Positions 48,553 through 58,291 of a stretch of DNA of 64,000 nucleotides are shown here, piece by piece. The stretch lies in contig MU401566.1 in assembly GCA_022579005.1 (NCBI GenBank), forward strand, positions 58,078-122,077, given 5' to 3'. Under the pieces are notes generated by a model, which was given only the letters and a program-made list of their open reading frames with translations, ran no database searches and was not told where the DNA came from. Numbering within the stretch: the stretch's first letter is position 1; every line of letters starts with the position of its first letter. This DNA comes from Poronia punctata. Taxonomy: Eukaryota > Ascomycota > Sordariomycetes > Xylariales > Xylariaceae. The position numbers and the translations under genes were made by a program.

Positions 48553-50200
48553 GGCAGTTTAAAGTACTGGCTGAAGCTTTGCCCGCCAGGGAGGTGGTGA
48601 CTAGACGTAGGGATGAGAAGAATGCAGCTGTTACGAGTGCATCGTAAGAACAAACCTTTACGGACCTTTCTATTTTGGGCCCACCCGGGGGTTCTTTTGC
48701 CCTACTGTAACGGTGATATTGGGTAGAGGCATCAATCTACTGCTGTTGGGTCTGGATGATACGGGCAGAAAGTGTCAGATTAGCTTTTGCTGTAGTTCCG
48801 ACATTAACATTTTGCTTTCTCAAGGCAGGCGCTTGTTAAATGGAATATGAATATTTGATATTACCTAACCTAAGTGTAAGGACCATGCATCAGGAAGTAG
48901 GTAATCAAACTCGCATATGCCCCTTCCCGCTGCCTACTGCAATTTTGCAAACGACATGGTCCACTTCACGGTTTAACTTTCGGAGCTTAAAATAAAATCT
49001 CCGCTCAAGAGACAGTTCACAGTTCTGGAACGCCATATTGTATTTGTATTTCCCAAACTTCTCGTTTTGATTAGTTATTGACCGGGCCACAATCAATGTT
49101 GTTGTATTGTTATTGCGAGTTATCTATTTGTCGATACCCCAAGGAGTAGCGGAGCGGAAGGAGTGGAGTTGCGATGACAAAAAACATGTGCAGCCGGGAT
49201 GTCGCAAACAGACCCTGAATTCCAAATACCTGCCTACCACGATGTAGCGTCCCATTCCGTCTCGGCAGGCAATTTGAAGTACCGACTCACGATATTTCTG
49301 TCAACTAAGTTTTGTCATCAGATTTTCTCTTTTTCTTTGCCGACATGATGCCATATGGCCACAAATGAGGTTAAAGATGAGAAAATGGCATATTCCTCTT
49401 AGTTTGATAATCAACAGGCCTTTCAATTCTGTTGCGAGAATCGCAGTCCAGTTGAATCAGTTGGAGAGAAGACACAGACATGGCAGACTGGCTAGGTACA
49501 TACTAGTTATTGGATTTTTTACTCATGGTACCCACTTCTTACTAGTCTAATGCAACGGTTTGGTGACGGTTGTTTCCTCTTTGAGAATCGAGACTATAGT
49601 CTGTCCAATCAGATTTTCCACTTGTTTTGTAATCATGCATGATGTCATGAAACAGTCTTGCTCCCTTTCTCTCTAGTCTCGTCGTCCTCCATCTTGATGC
49701 AACCAGACCTGCGTTTCACTCTAATCAGGCTTACTGGACAGCTGGAGTACCTTTCTAGTAGTAACCACAACCTTGAAAGCCACGCAACACCTGCAAGCTT
49801 CTTGTATTGTCGTATGACCTCTTTTGACTGCACTATACGCGCTTACTAATTGATCGGCTATCTTGCAATTGGAGACAACTTGACAGGCAACAGATTGTTA
49901 CCGTGTAATCTCCTCGACCCTGTAACCTGCAATAGTGGCCGTTACATCGCTGTCCTTGTGTATGTACGTTGCATGTCTTGGCTGTCCTTGCGAACATTCC
50001 AAATTTGACAAATCCTATTGCGGGCCAGTAGCACTTGTCAGCTCCCGCTTACAGCTAGTTACTGCATACAGACTGAAATTGAGACCTGGGATTGGGAGTC
50101 GATAGGGAAAAATTAAGGAGACTACCTAAGGTACCTACCTAATACTCGTACAGCAAGGAAGAGAAAAAGATAGGAGGACCAGGGTGGACTTCACTTGACA
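48553..50200. other. Long intergenic region, no gene recognised
   Basis: About 1.65 kb between two plus-strand genes. Small frames at 49365-49550 and 49658-49849 have no family likeness. Right before 50200 there is a TACCTACCTAA-rich patch (50125-50150). Confidence 0.4.
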
Positions 50201-51345
50201 ATGTCTAATCTCTCGGGTGGTATTTCATCATTGGCGCTTACCTCTAATAGGCCGAGGCATCTGGCCATCGCGTCGAAAACATTCATAAGCTGCACCTCCG
50301 CCGCCCCTCGACTCTCCCACCAACTGCCTCTATTGCGCGAAACGAAGACACAACACCATTCGACACTTACACCCAAGTTGCCGAAAGCTCATCGCTTCAG
50401 ACCCGCGCTTCCTCACACCCAACAACGTACCTTTACCATGTCTGAGAAGCTCATCCCCAAGAACCCCTCGATGGTTCAGGTGATCCGACATGTCACCCCC
50501 AATGTCGTCACCGTCTCCGTACCCTTCTTGAGATTCGAAAAGATTCCCATCGGCGGCCGTGCTACCATCAGTAAGCTGATACCAGATTCCCCAATGACCG
50601 GCTCTGGTCTTTTACTAGTCTTCATTCACTAACAAGAGCACCTACAGTCAAGCTAACCTCCGGCTCCCTTGCCGTTTTCTCCCCTGTCGCCCTCACCGAT
50701 GAGGTCAAAGCCAAGATCACCGAGCTCGGCGGCAACGTCGCCTACCTCATCGCCGGCGATCTAGAACATCACATCTTCCTTACGCAGTGGAAGGAGGCAT
50801 ACCCGAGCGCGAAGCTTGTTGGACCCAAGGGCCTACCGGAGAGACGGAAGACGATGAACGATCCCATGATCGGCAAGGAGGAATTCGATTTCCTGTACGA
50901 TGAGAAGAACGCGCACTCGGCGGCCATCAGCGAAGAGTTCGCGGCCGACTTTGAGGTGGAGATGGTCGACGCCCACCCGAACAAGGAGATTGTGCTATTC
51001 TACAAGCCCGAAAAGGTGGTTATCGAGGCCGATCTGATGTTCAACCTACCGCCTACGGAACAGTACTCCAAGGTGCCCGAATCGGAGAAGAAGGGTGGCG
51101 GTCTGCTAAAGAAGATCTTCTACACGCTCAACAGCACGGCCGGTCCCGCCAAGGGCCACAAGCGCCTCTTGTGGTACGCCATCAGCAGCGGCGGCAAGAA
51201 CCGTCCCGGCTTCAACGAGAGCGCCAAGCGCATTTACTCGTGGGACTTCAACACGCTGATCCCCTGCCACGGTGACACCATCGAGGGCACCGGTAAGGAG
51301 GTCTTTGGCAAGATCTTCGACTGGCATCTCAACGGCAAGAAATAA
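50201..51345 (+). CDS. DUF4336 domain protein (metallo-beta-lactamase-like fold), possibly mitochondrial
   Basis: Two exons, 50201-50570 and 50648-51345, with a 77-bp intron (GTAAGC...TACAG); product 355 aa. The core from MSEKLIPKNPSMVQVIRHVT (residue 80) to the end matches the DUF4336 family of fungal and plant proteins: VTVSVPFLRFEKIPIGGRAT, VKLTSGSLAVFSPVALTDEV-like positions, GGNVAYLIAGDLEHHIFLTQ, EAYPSAKLVGPKGLPERR, LLWYAISSGGKNRPGFNESA and WDFNTLIPCHGDTIEGTGKE. The H-H pair in DLEHHIF and the PCHGD motif resemble the metal ligands of the metallo-beta-lactamase fold, so a hydrolase is possible but the reaction is unknown. The first 79 residues are Ser/Thr/Arg-rich without acidic clusters, consistent with a mitochondrial presequence; translation from the inner ATG at 50438 would give a cytosolic form. 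Confidence 0.88.
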
Positions 51346-51938
51346 GCAGATTGCCGGCTATTCAACACGACTCTAGCGTCAAGTTGACCGTTGATATACG
51401 CTCATCCACGGCAAAGAAAGATGATTTCCTTTGGGTTCTGGTTTATAAGCTACTTCTTTCGATACCCCACATATGATACCAAAATGTAATTTGAAGGAAG
51501 CATAGAATGCATCAAGGGGAAAGGATAGGACAGGATAGGATATAACAGGATAGAATATTATGATTACTGGAGTTTGCATATTGACGGTATCTTACGACAT
51601 GTGACTTTTTGTGTTGTTTTCTTTATAAACTGTGGCATCTGTCTGGTATTGGTTTACGAGCAAATGAAGAGAAGAGATACATGTAACGGCTCTTGAGTTA
51701 ACTGTGAAATGATATTATTGCAGACGACTAACCTACCTTCAAAGTGTACACAAATCAAGGGCATGTCAGTCCGGAATATTATATGCTCAGGGGTTTATTC
51801 TTAGTATTGGAGCAACGCTGTTAATAGTTTATTATTCCGGGAATAATCACAGAATACCTACTCGTACTTATCCCGAGTTCACCTCCACTGATCCAAACTC
51901 GAGAAAACAACAGTAAGATTCACAATCAAATCTCACTC
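51346..51938. other. Convergent intergenic region
   Basis: 593 bp between the 3' ends of the DUF4336 and the short-chain dehydrogenase genes. It contains repeated AGGATA words at 51525-51555 (GGATAGGACAGGATAGGATA). No gene seen. Confidence 0.4.
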
Positions 51939-53090
51939 TCACACGGGCAACCCATCCCTCTTCAACCTCTCAACCGAATCATTATAGAATTTCTCCAACG
52001 AAGTCATATCCAACGTATGCGCCGGCGGCGGCGGCGCATTAAATTCCGGCACGACCCGTCTATGATCTTTCAGGATTTCGAGGATTGTCCCGTTACCGAA
52101 GTCCGGGTCTTGGCAGAGGTCGAGCATGGCTTCTGCTATGGTTTCCGGCTCGACTAGGAGTTCGGGCTTGCCTTGGACTAGGATTTTCTTGTCGCCTGTC
52201 CAGAGGGGGGTCTGGTGGAATGGTAAGTAAGAGGGGGAAAGTGGGGGAGGAGGAGGGAAGGGAAGGGGAAGGAGAGTAGGGGAAATAGGGACTTACATTT
52301 ACGGGACCGGGTGCAACGGCGCTGATTCTGATGTTGAGGGTATCTCGTAATGAACCGAGGGATCTTACAAAGGCATGTACTAAGAATCAAAATGAAAGAA
52401 TTTAATTAGTCAGCCGCCCATCCATCCATCTGTCACCAAAATATGAGAAGAAAAAGAAGAAAAGCTTACCACCAGCTTTACTAGCAAAATACAACGGATT
52501 ACTCAACCCAGTCGTATGTCCAGCAATGCTACTAACCAACACCAGCGTCCCGGGGATTTTCTTCGTCGTCCAATGTCCAACAGCCAACTGACTCAGACGA
52601 ATGGGATGAGTCAGATTGATTTCGAGCGATTTATACGACCCCGGTTCCCCATCTGCCGGATCCCGACTGGGCGAATCCGGGTTCGTGGCGGTGACGGGGG
52701 CATGCCAGAAGGCGGAGAAGGGGGGTTCGAATATCCCGGCTCCGGGGACGACTATGTCGACGCGGGAAAAGAGGTCGAGGGTTCGGGTGAAGAGGGAGGA
52801 GAGTTGAGGCCAGGATGTTACGTCTGTGCGGTGGTAGATTGCTGATGGGGTCTTGTTGTTGTCTTGTTCATGGGGGTATTGTTTGAGGAGATCCTCGGCT
52901 GCTGGGAGGAGGGATATGTCGCCTATTACGACGGAGCAGCCTTGGGAGAGGAGGAGTTTTGCAAAGGCGAGGTTTATGCCTGTTTGTTTGATAAGTTTGT
53001 CTTCTTTCTTCACTTCCCGTCGTGGAGTTGCTTACCTGAACCGGCACCGGTTACGATGGCTACTTTTCCTTTAACTGAGAGGGAAGACAT
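51939..53090 (-). CDS. Short-chain dehydrogenase/reductase (classical SDR)
   Basis: Four exons: 53090-53036, 52979-52470, 52379-52297 and 52211-51939; introns of 56, 90 and 85 bp; product 306 aa. The chain starts MSSLSVKGKVAIVTGAGSG with the TGxGxxG cofactor motif split by intron 1 and completed as GINLAFAKLL. Then CSVVIGDISLLPAAEDLL (Asp at the end of beta-2 favours NAD+), YHRTDVTSWPQLSSLF, VDIVVPGAGIFEPPFSAFW, the catalytic Ser in TLVLVSSIAGHTTG, Tyr182 and Lys186 in YFASKAG, and RISAVAPGPVNTPLWTGD. The C-terminal part resembles fungal NAD-dependent 15-hydroxyprostaglandin dehydrogenase-like SDRs, whose real substrates are usually unknown. All catalytic residues are intact. The first intron also stays open in frame (56 bp), so gene finders may miss it. 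Confidence 0.92.
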
Positions 53091-54223
53091 CTTGTCATAT
53101 GAAGTACGGTCCATGGAATAAGCCGTTAAATCTTGAGCTGGGACGGAAGAAAACAGGTAGTCGACAAGCTTTCATCTCATTTATATATATATATATAAAA
53201 TCAGCAAAGCCGGATACATACCCTCGGTGGTCCCAGTCCCCATAACCCCCCCCCCCGCCCGCGCATGGTATTGCCGCCGCGTTTACATAACGGGCGGGGA
53301 ATGCATGCTCTAGTTACACGGGACGGGGGCTTCTGTGGGGCCGAAGAGGATGATGGGAGGAACCGCCAAGGTCTAGGGATGGCGCTTTTGTCTGACACTC
53401 TTTGACGATTTTTCGAACTACGGCTTACACAAACTGGTGGATTATATGTACGGACAAGTGATTTATTCGCTCGCGTTTGATTTCATTCCTGCCGACTTAC
53501 GTGTACTTGGATATTGCTAGGACCTGACTTTGAACCTAATGTACCTAGTCTACGATATATACGAACTTATCTGACCATGAATAGAGTGCACCATATTGGG
53601 TACAGTTTAGCGCTTATCTAATATGTGACAGACCAGCGGAAGAGGATGCTGGATTTACCTTATCTAATAACCGCGCAAGATGTTGCAAAATCATACGAGC
53701 AAACGCCCGCCTCGAACGATACGTGTATACCTCACATATTACAGGGAACCTCGAAGGGCGACTGACGGGTTACATGTACCTACTCGTACCTTTTTACTGT
53801 GGGGATGGTAGGTAATTACATGTATATGGCACTGGTCCCTACCCCACATTCCAAACCCACCTATCACTAGCACGTTCAGACGAAAAAGGGGATTTGGAGA
53901 GATTGTCCAATGAAACGGTCTGGATAGAGTACTCGACGTCACTGATAAGCTATGGCCCCGCAGACTTCACGGGTAGATCATCTGCAAGGCTGATAGGTAA
54001 GCGCGTAGCTAATTCTATACCCTTTTTTTGATCTTATCGACAGTTCAGTTCCCAAGGCTGAACTGAAATTCTAGGTTACTGAGGCTGTAACTATCCATAT
54101 ATACAAAACCTCGCATTTCGGCCTCTATCGACCTATTGCGGAGACACAATGATCTACGCGAATATCCGAACCAAACCTCCATAACATCCGCGTGCTGAAA
54201 GAATCCCCCAGAAAAAAAAGAAT
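53091..54223. other. Divergent intergenic region between SDR and Mtg1
   Basis: About 1.1 kb. It contains a (TA)n run at 53183-53198, which could act as TATA element for the SDR gene about 95 bp from its ATG, and an 11-base C run at 53246-53256. No gene seen. Confidence 0.45.
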
Positions 54224-55474
54224 ATGGCGACACCACACACAGTTCAAAAAGCCGTCTCGGCAACAACAACAACAACAACAACCCGCTTCATACCACGAAC
54301 AACATTCCAACTCCCGGCGGGAGAAAAAAAGACATATTACCTAGGCCACCACGCCAAAGCCCTCCGTCTCATGAACGCCTCCCTCTCACGAATCGGCCTA
54401 ATCATCGAATGCCGCGACAGTCGGGTCCCCCTCTCATCCACGAACCCCCTCTTTGAAACCCATCTCAAAGACCGCAAGCGCATAATAGTATTCACCAAAT
54501 CCTCCCTCTGCGCAAACAAGAACCACAGCCATATACTTCGACAGGAGAGGATATTAAGAGAATACTACTCCAACGCACTATCGTCATCATCCCCGCAAAT
54601 AAGAAAGACATCCGAGCAAGAAGAAGACGAATTCGAAGAACAGAAATTATCAGGCGACGCCTTGCGCGATAACATCGTCCTCTTCACAGACGATCGAGAC
54701 CGTCGTTCCATCGTGCGATTACTGGACGAGATAAGAAAATGCGCCGTCGGCTACGATACGCTCCTCGGCCTGCGCGCCCTCGTAGTAGGCATGCCGAACG
54801 TGGGGAAATCCTCCCTCCTGAACGCGCTGCGGCGCGAGGGGATGAAGAGGGATTTATCCAAAGTCTCGAAAGCCGCCAAGACGGGCGGCCAACCGGGCGT
54901 GACGCGCAACGCCGGCACGCCCGTGCGCATCCTGCCTAGGCCGAACCCCGACGCCATGCCTTCGCCCGAGACGGATTACGGCGAGGGCGTGTTCGTGGTC
55001 GATACGCCCGGTGTCTTTATCCCGTATATCCAGGATCCGTTGACCATGCTCAAGCTCGCCATGGTTGGGTGTGTGGGCGAGAAAGTCGTCGATAAGGAGC
55101 TCATGGTCGATTATTTACTCTTCCACCTAAATCTGCGCGACCCGGCTATCTATAAACATCTCTCCCCGCCTACCAATGATATTGGGGAGTTCCTAGATAA
55201 TGTCGGGAGACGGACGGGGAAACTCATGAAAGGCGGACAACCCAGTCATGAAGAGGCTTCTGCTTGGGTATTGCAGCAATGGCGTGTCGGACGTCTGGGG
55301 AGGTTTTGTTTAGATGATATCAGTCGCGAGGCCTTGGCTGCTCGGTCAAGTAATGTGGAGATGTCCGAGCCCGGACTAAGTATGTCGCAGGCGAAGAAGA
55401 GGGAGAAGGTCGAGAGGAAGGAGAGGATTGAGAAGAAAGTTGCGGCTAAGAAAGGGGGGGGACTTGGGTTGTAA
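54224..55474 (+). CDS. mtg1: Mitochondrial ribosome-assembly GTPase Mtg1
   Basis: A single exon encoding 416 aa, a circularly permuted YlqF/MTG1-type GTPase that assists assembly of the mitochondrial large ribosomal subunit. After a basic N-terminus with a run of Thr (presequence-like) comes HHAKALRLMNASLSRIGLII, then ECRDSRVPLSSTNPLF. The G4 position reads FTKSSL (T91-S94) where the NKxD consensus would be expected. G5 is not obvious. G1 is VVGMPNVGKSSLLNALR (about 188-204), the G2 Thr lies in TGGQPGVTRNAGTPV, and G3 is VVDTPGVFIP with D260. The following helical domain is of normal length and a Lys/Arg-rich tail ends the protein. The DSRVP, PNVGKS and DTPG motifs leave little doubt about the family; the altered specificity motif is unusual. 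Confidence 0.92.
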   Translation: MATPHTVQKAVSATTTTTTTRFIPRTTFQLPAGEKKTYYLGHHAKALRLMNASLSRIGLIIECRDSRVPLSSTNPLFETHLKDRKRIIVFTKSSLCANKNHSHILRQERILREYYSNALSSSSPQIRKTSEQEEDEFEEQKLSGDALRDNIVLFTDDRDRRSIVRLLDEIRKCAVGYDTLLGLRALVVGMPNVGKSSLLNALRREGMKRDLSKVSKAAKTGGQPGVTRNAGTPVRILPRPNPDAMPSPETDYGEGVFVVDTPGVFIPYIQDPLTMLKLAMVGCVGEKVVDKELMVDYLLFHLNLRDPAIYKHLSPPTNDIGEFLDNVGRRTGKLMKGGQPSHEEASAWVLQQWRVGRLGRFCLDDISREALAARSSNVEMSEPGLSMSQAKKREKVERKERIEKKVAAKKGGGLGL

Positions 55475-56185
55475 TTACTAACAAGCCAGGTTTGGGTCTC
55501 TGGCAATATTTATGAATGGGTATTCTCTATTTAGCGGTGGCTAGCTGGAGGAGCAACTGTATTGTACGTATATACTGGTTATGTTCTGGCGCATAGAGTG
55601 GCATCTTCGGACTATATTCCTAAATTTGGTCATGGTAAACCGGGCCGTTTTTAGAAAAACATGTATATTATCAATATGGGTATATCAGCGTATACTTTTT
55701 GTTGTTCAAATAGTTCGGATTTTGGTTATCATGCCATACTTATCACGTATAATTCCCAAATCCATTATAGATACCTCGTAATAAATACAAAACCCGGTCG
55801 TCGTAGCTTTGCATTTGTTCGTAACCTTCCCCATTGCTACCCAGTCCCCTTTTGACAACACAGGCGTTCCACCCTTAGTACCTAGGTCTAAAGATATGGT
55901 AAAGAGATACTATAAAATGATAGAGAATGTCCAGAAAAAATATGTAGAGCGACGTACATGACCTCTCGAAAAATATGAAAAATATGAAAGCCGATCAGTA
56001 GGTATGTATCCGAGAGCAAGTTTCGTCAAGTGTAATACACCGCCGACTTTTGTTCCAGGGCGCCATAACGCCGAGCAAATTGCGAAAAAGCTAGACTGGC
56101 ATGGTACCAGCAAGCCCGATCCGACTCCTCCCCCGAGACTCCGTAAACAAACAGAAATTGTGTCAAGTCGCTGGTTCAACTTTGC
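55475..56185. other. Convergent intergenic region between Mtg1 and the Cti6-like gene
   Basis: About 710 bp between two 3' ends, AT-leaning, with no gene. AAATA/ATAAA words suited to polyadenylation are frequent. Confidence 0.4.
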
Positions 56186-58291
56186 TTATTGGACGAATTC
56201 TTGTTGCCACTTCAGCAAATCGCGCGTGAGAACATCCATCATCTCAACACAACTCAAGTCTTTGAACACTGCTGTTGGATCTGTTAACCCGAGCATAGTT
56301 AGGTCATGGGCGGTTGGGGTCTCGAGGCGCCCTTGCCCCCCTTCTCCGTTGATCTTGGGCGTCGAACGGGAACCATCGTCGGTACCAGTTTGGCTCGGCG
56401 TGGATCCCGTTTCAGCAGACGAGTCGCCCGCCAGCTCCACTTGTTTACGCGTGATGAATTCGAGGATACCGTTGACCCGTCTCTTCATGTCGCTCATGGT
56501 TACTCTGGAACTCATACCACCCTTGCCTTTTCCGTGCTTGGCAGTGCCTTCATGGGCTGTCTTGGGGTTGCTTGTGCCCCCTTCCTCGTTGCGGGAGGCG
56601 TCACGGGGCATATTTCTAGCAGGCGAATCTTCGTGATCGTTATCACGGTCTTTTGTATATTGGTTCCTTCCCTTCTTCCTTGATTGGGCTGTCTTCTTCT
56701 TCGTTGTTATCGTAGCAGGTGTTGTCGTTGATGTCGTAGCAGGTGTTGTTGTTGTTGTTGTTGTCGTCGCCGCCGCCGCCGTCGTCGTTGTCGTGACTGG
56801 CGCAGCAGAAACGGGTGGGGTTTCTGCGGGAGGTTGCACTGCGGTCGCAGGCCGTTCGGAAGGCTGGACTGATTCTGTACTTCGATTGGCAGCAGAGCGG
56901 GTGGCTAGCGGGAGCTCCTCGGATGGGTCTGATTCTGCGACTGATGAGCCGGAAAAGAAAAGTCTTTGGGTTCCGGGGCAACTTACCATCGGCGCGACGG
57001 CGCTCAGCTCTACCTTTGCGCTTGCTAGCAGCCTCTGCCCGTTTTCGTTCTTGTTCTTCCCGACGCTCTTCTCGTTCGGCTCGTTCACGTTGGGTACGGA
57101 CGGCATTGCGTGACCTCTTGGAGGATCCGTTGCGAAGACCCAGCTCGTCATCCGACTCGTCTAACGTGGTGGAGCTGGGCTTCTCTGGAACTGGCGACGG
57201 GGACTTGGAGTTGGTGCGTTGTCGTTTCACGCTCTCCACCTTTCTGCAGGACAGTCAGCTCATCCTTGGCCTATCACTCTATGGGTCATGAGGTCTTTGC
57301 GCACTCCTCGCTCTCTTCTCGGCCTCTTTTGGGGCGTCTGTTGGCCACATCGGCGTCTTCTGAAACGGTTTCTTCTTTGCTGGCTTCGATAGCCCGACGA
57401 AGTTGCTCTTCTTCATCGTAGGCGGCATCTCGACTGTTCATCGTCGACCGGCGTTTGGAGGCGCTTTGGGCGGCCGCCGAGGCGCGGGAGGGTTTGCCAC
57501 TACCGCTCTTGGGCGACCGGGCATCTTCTTTGGTTGCCGATGTTGCTCGCGACGCATTCGGGGAAGGTCGGTGAATGGGTAAGAAAATAGAGTACTTTTG
57601 TCTAGACAGTAGCAAGTCAATTTCAACACGTCCGCCATAGTCCCCAATCGACGAGACGGGAAGAATTGGGGAATGTCCGTGTGACTTACCCGTTACTGGC
57701 AGTATATATTTTGTGGAGGTCCTTACGGCACTGTTCGCAAAAATATTCCACGTCGTCAGGATTCGACTCTTCGGTAGTGAAGCCGACGCAAGCGCCGTGC
57801 TGCCATGTGTTGCAAATCTCGCATTGTACAAAGAACCCAGCTAGGTCGTCAGTAATCTCAATCGCAAAGATCCGGTCGTGGTCAATTGCATCCTTGACGC
57901 CATGTTTGGAGTCTTCGTCAAAGGGTGGAGGCCCTGGGTATTCGTCGTGGCCACAGATACAGCGCACCGACTCATCGTCCTCCTGGATCTCGTCGTTTGC
58001 GGCCGCCATGTCGGTAGATTCTGGCTTGGAATGTTTCTCGCGGTCGTCGTCTTTGCCCCGCATGCTGCGACGACGGTGGACCGTGTCTTCGGTTGTGGTG
58101 GTAGAATCTTCGGGCGGCTCAGACGAGAGCGACCCACTGCCCGTGGATTTTTGGGGCGAGCCGGTCTTTGTGAAGGCCCGCGTGGTTCTTTCGACACGTC
58201 CGGAGGAACTCGATGCAGTCGAGGAGACTTGCGATTGAGATTGGGTGATCCGCGCGCGAGAGGACCGTCTAGTGGGAGAGTTGCCGGCCAT
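56186..58291 (-). CDS. Cti6-like PHD-finger protein of the Rpd3L deacetylase complex
   Basis: Four exons: 58291-57690, 57601-57305, 57243-56987 and 56934-56186; introns of 88, 61 and 52 bp; product 634 aa. The N-terminal region is basic and Ser/Thr-rich (SPTRRSSRARITQSQSQVSS). A PHD finger covers about 108-192: VRCICGHDEYPG, FFVQCEICNTWQHGACVGF and VEYFCEQCRKDLHKIY, giving the Cys4-His-Cys3 ligand order. It is followed by GQKYSIFLPIHRPSP, a segment typical of Cti6 after the finger. The remainder is charged and disordered, with a Thr/Ala triplet-repeat tract, and a conserved helix at the C-terminus (SDMKRRVNGILEFITRKQVE, then LLKWQQEFVQ). In yeast, Cti6 reads histone marks for the Rpd3L histone deacetylase complex in the nucleus. 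Assignment rests on the finger and the motif after it; another PHD family member is the main alternative. Confidence 0.87.
56690..56795. repeat. Trinucleotide-rich tract in the Cti6-like CDS
   Basis: GTT/GTC/GCC triplets on the + strand (for example 56745-56792) encode runs of Thr, Ala and Thr/Pro on the minus strand (VTTTTTAAAATTTTTTTTPA). It is a coding microsatellite inside a disordered region. Confidence 0.7.
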
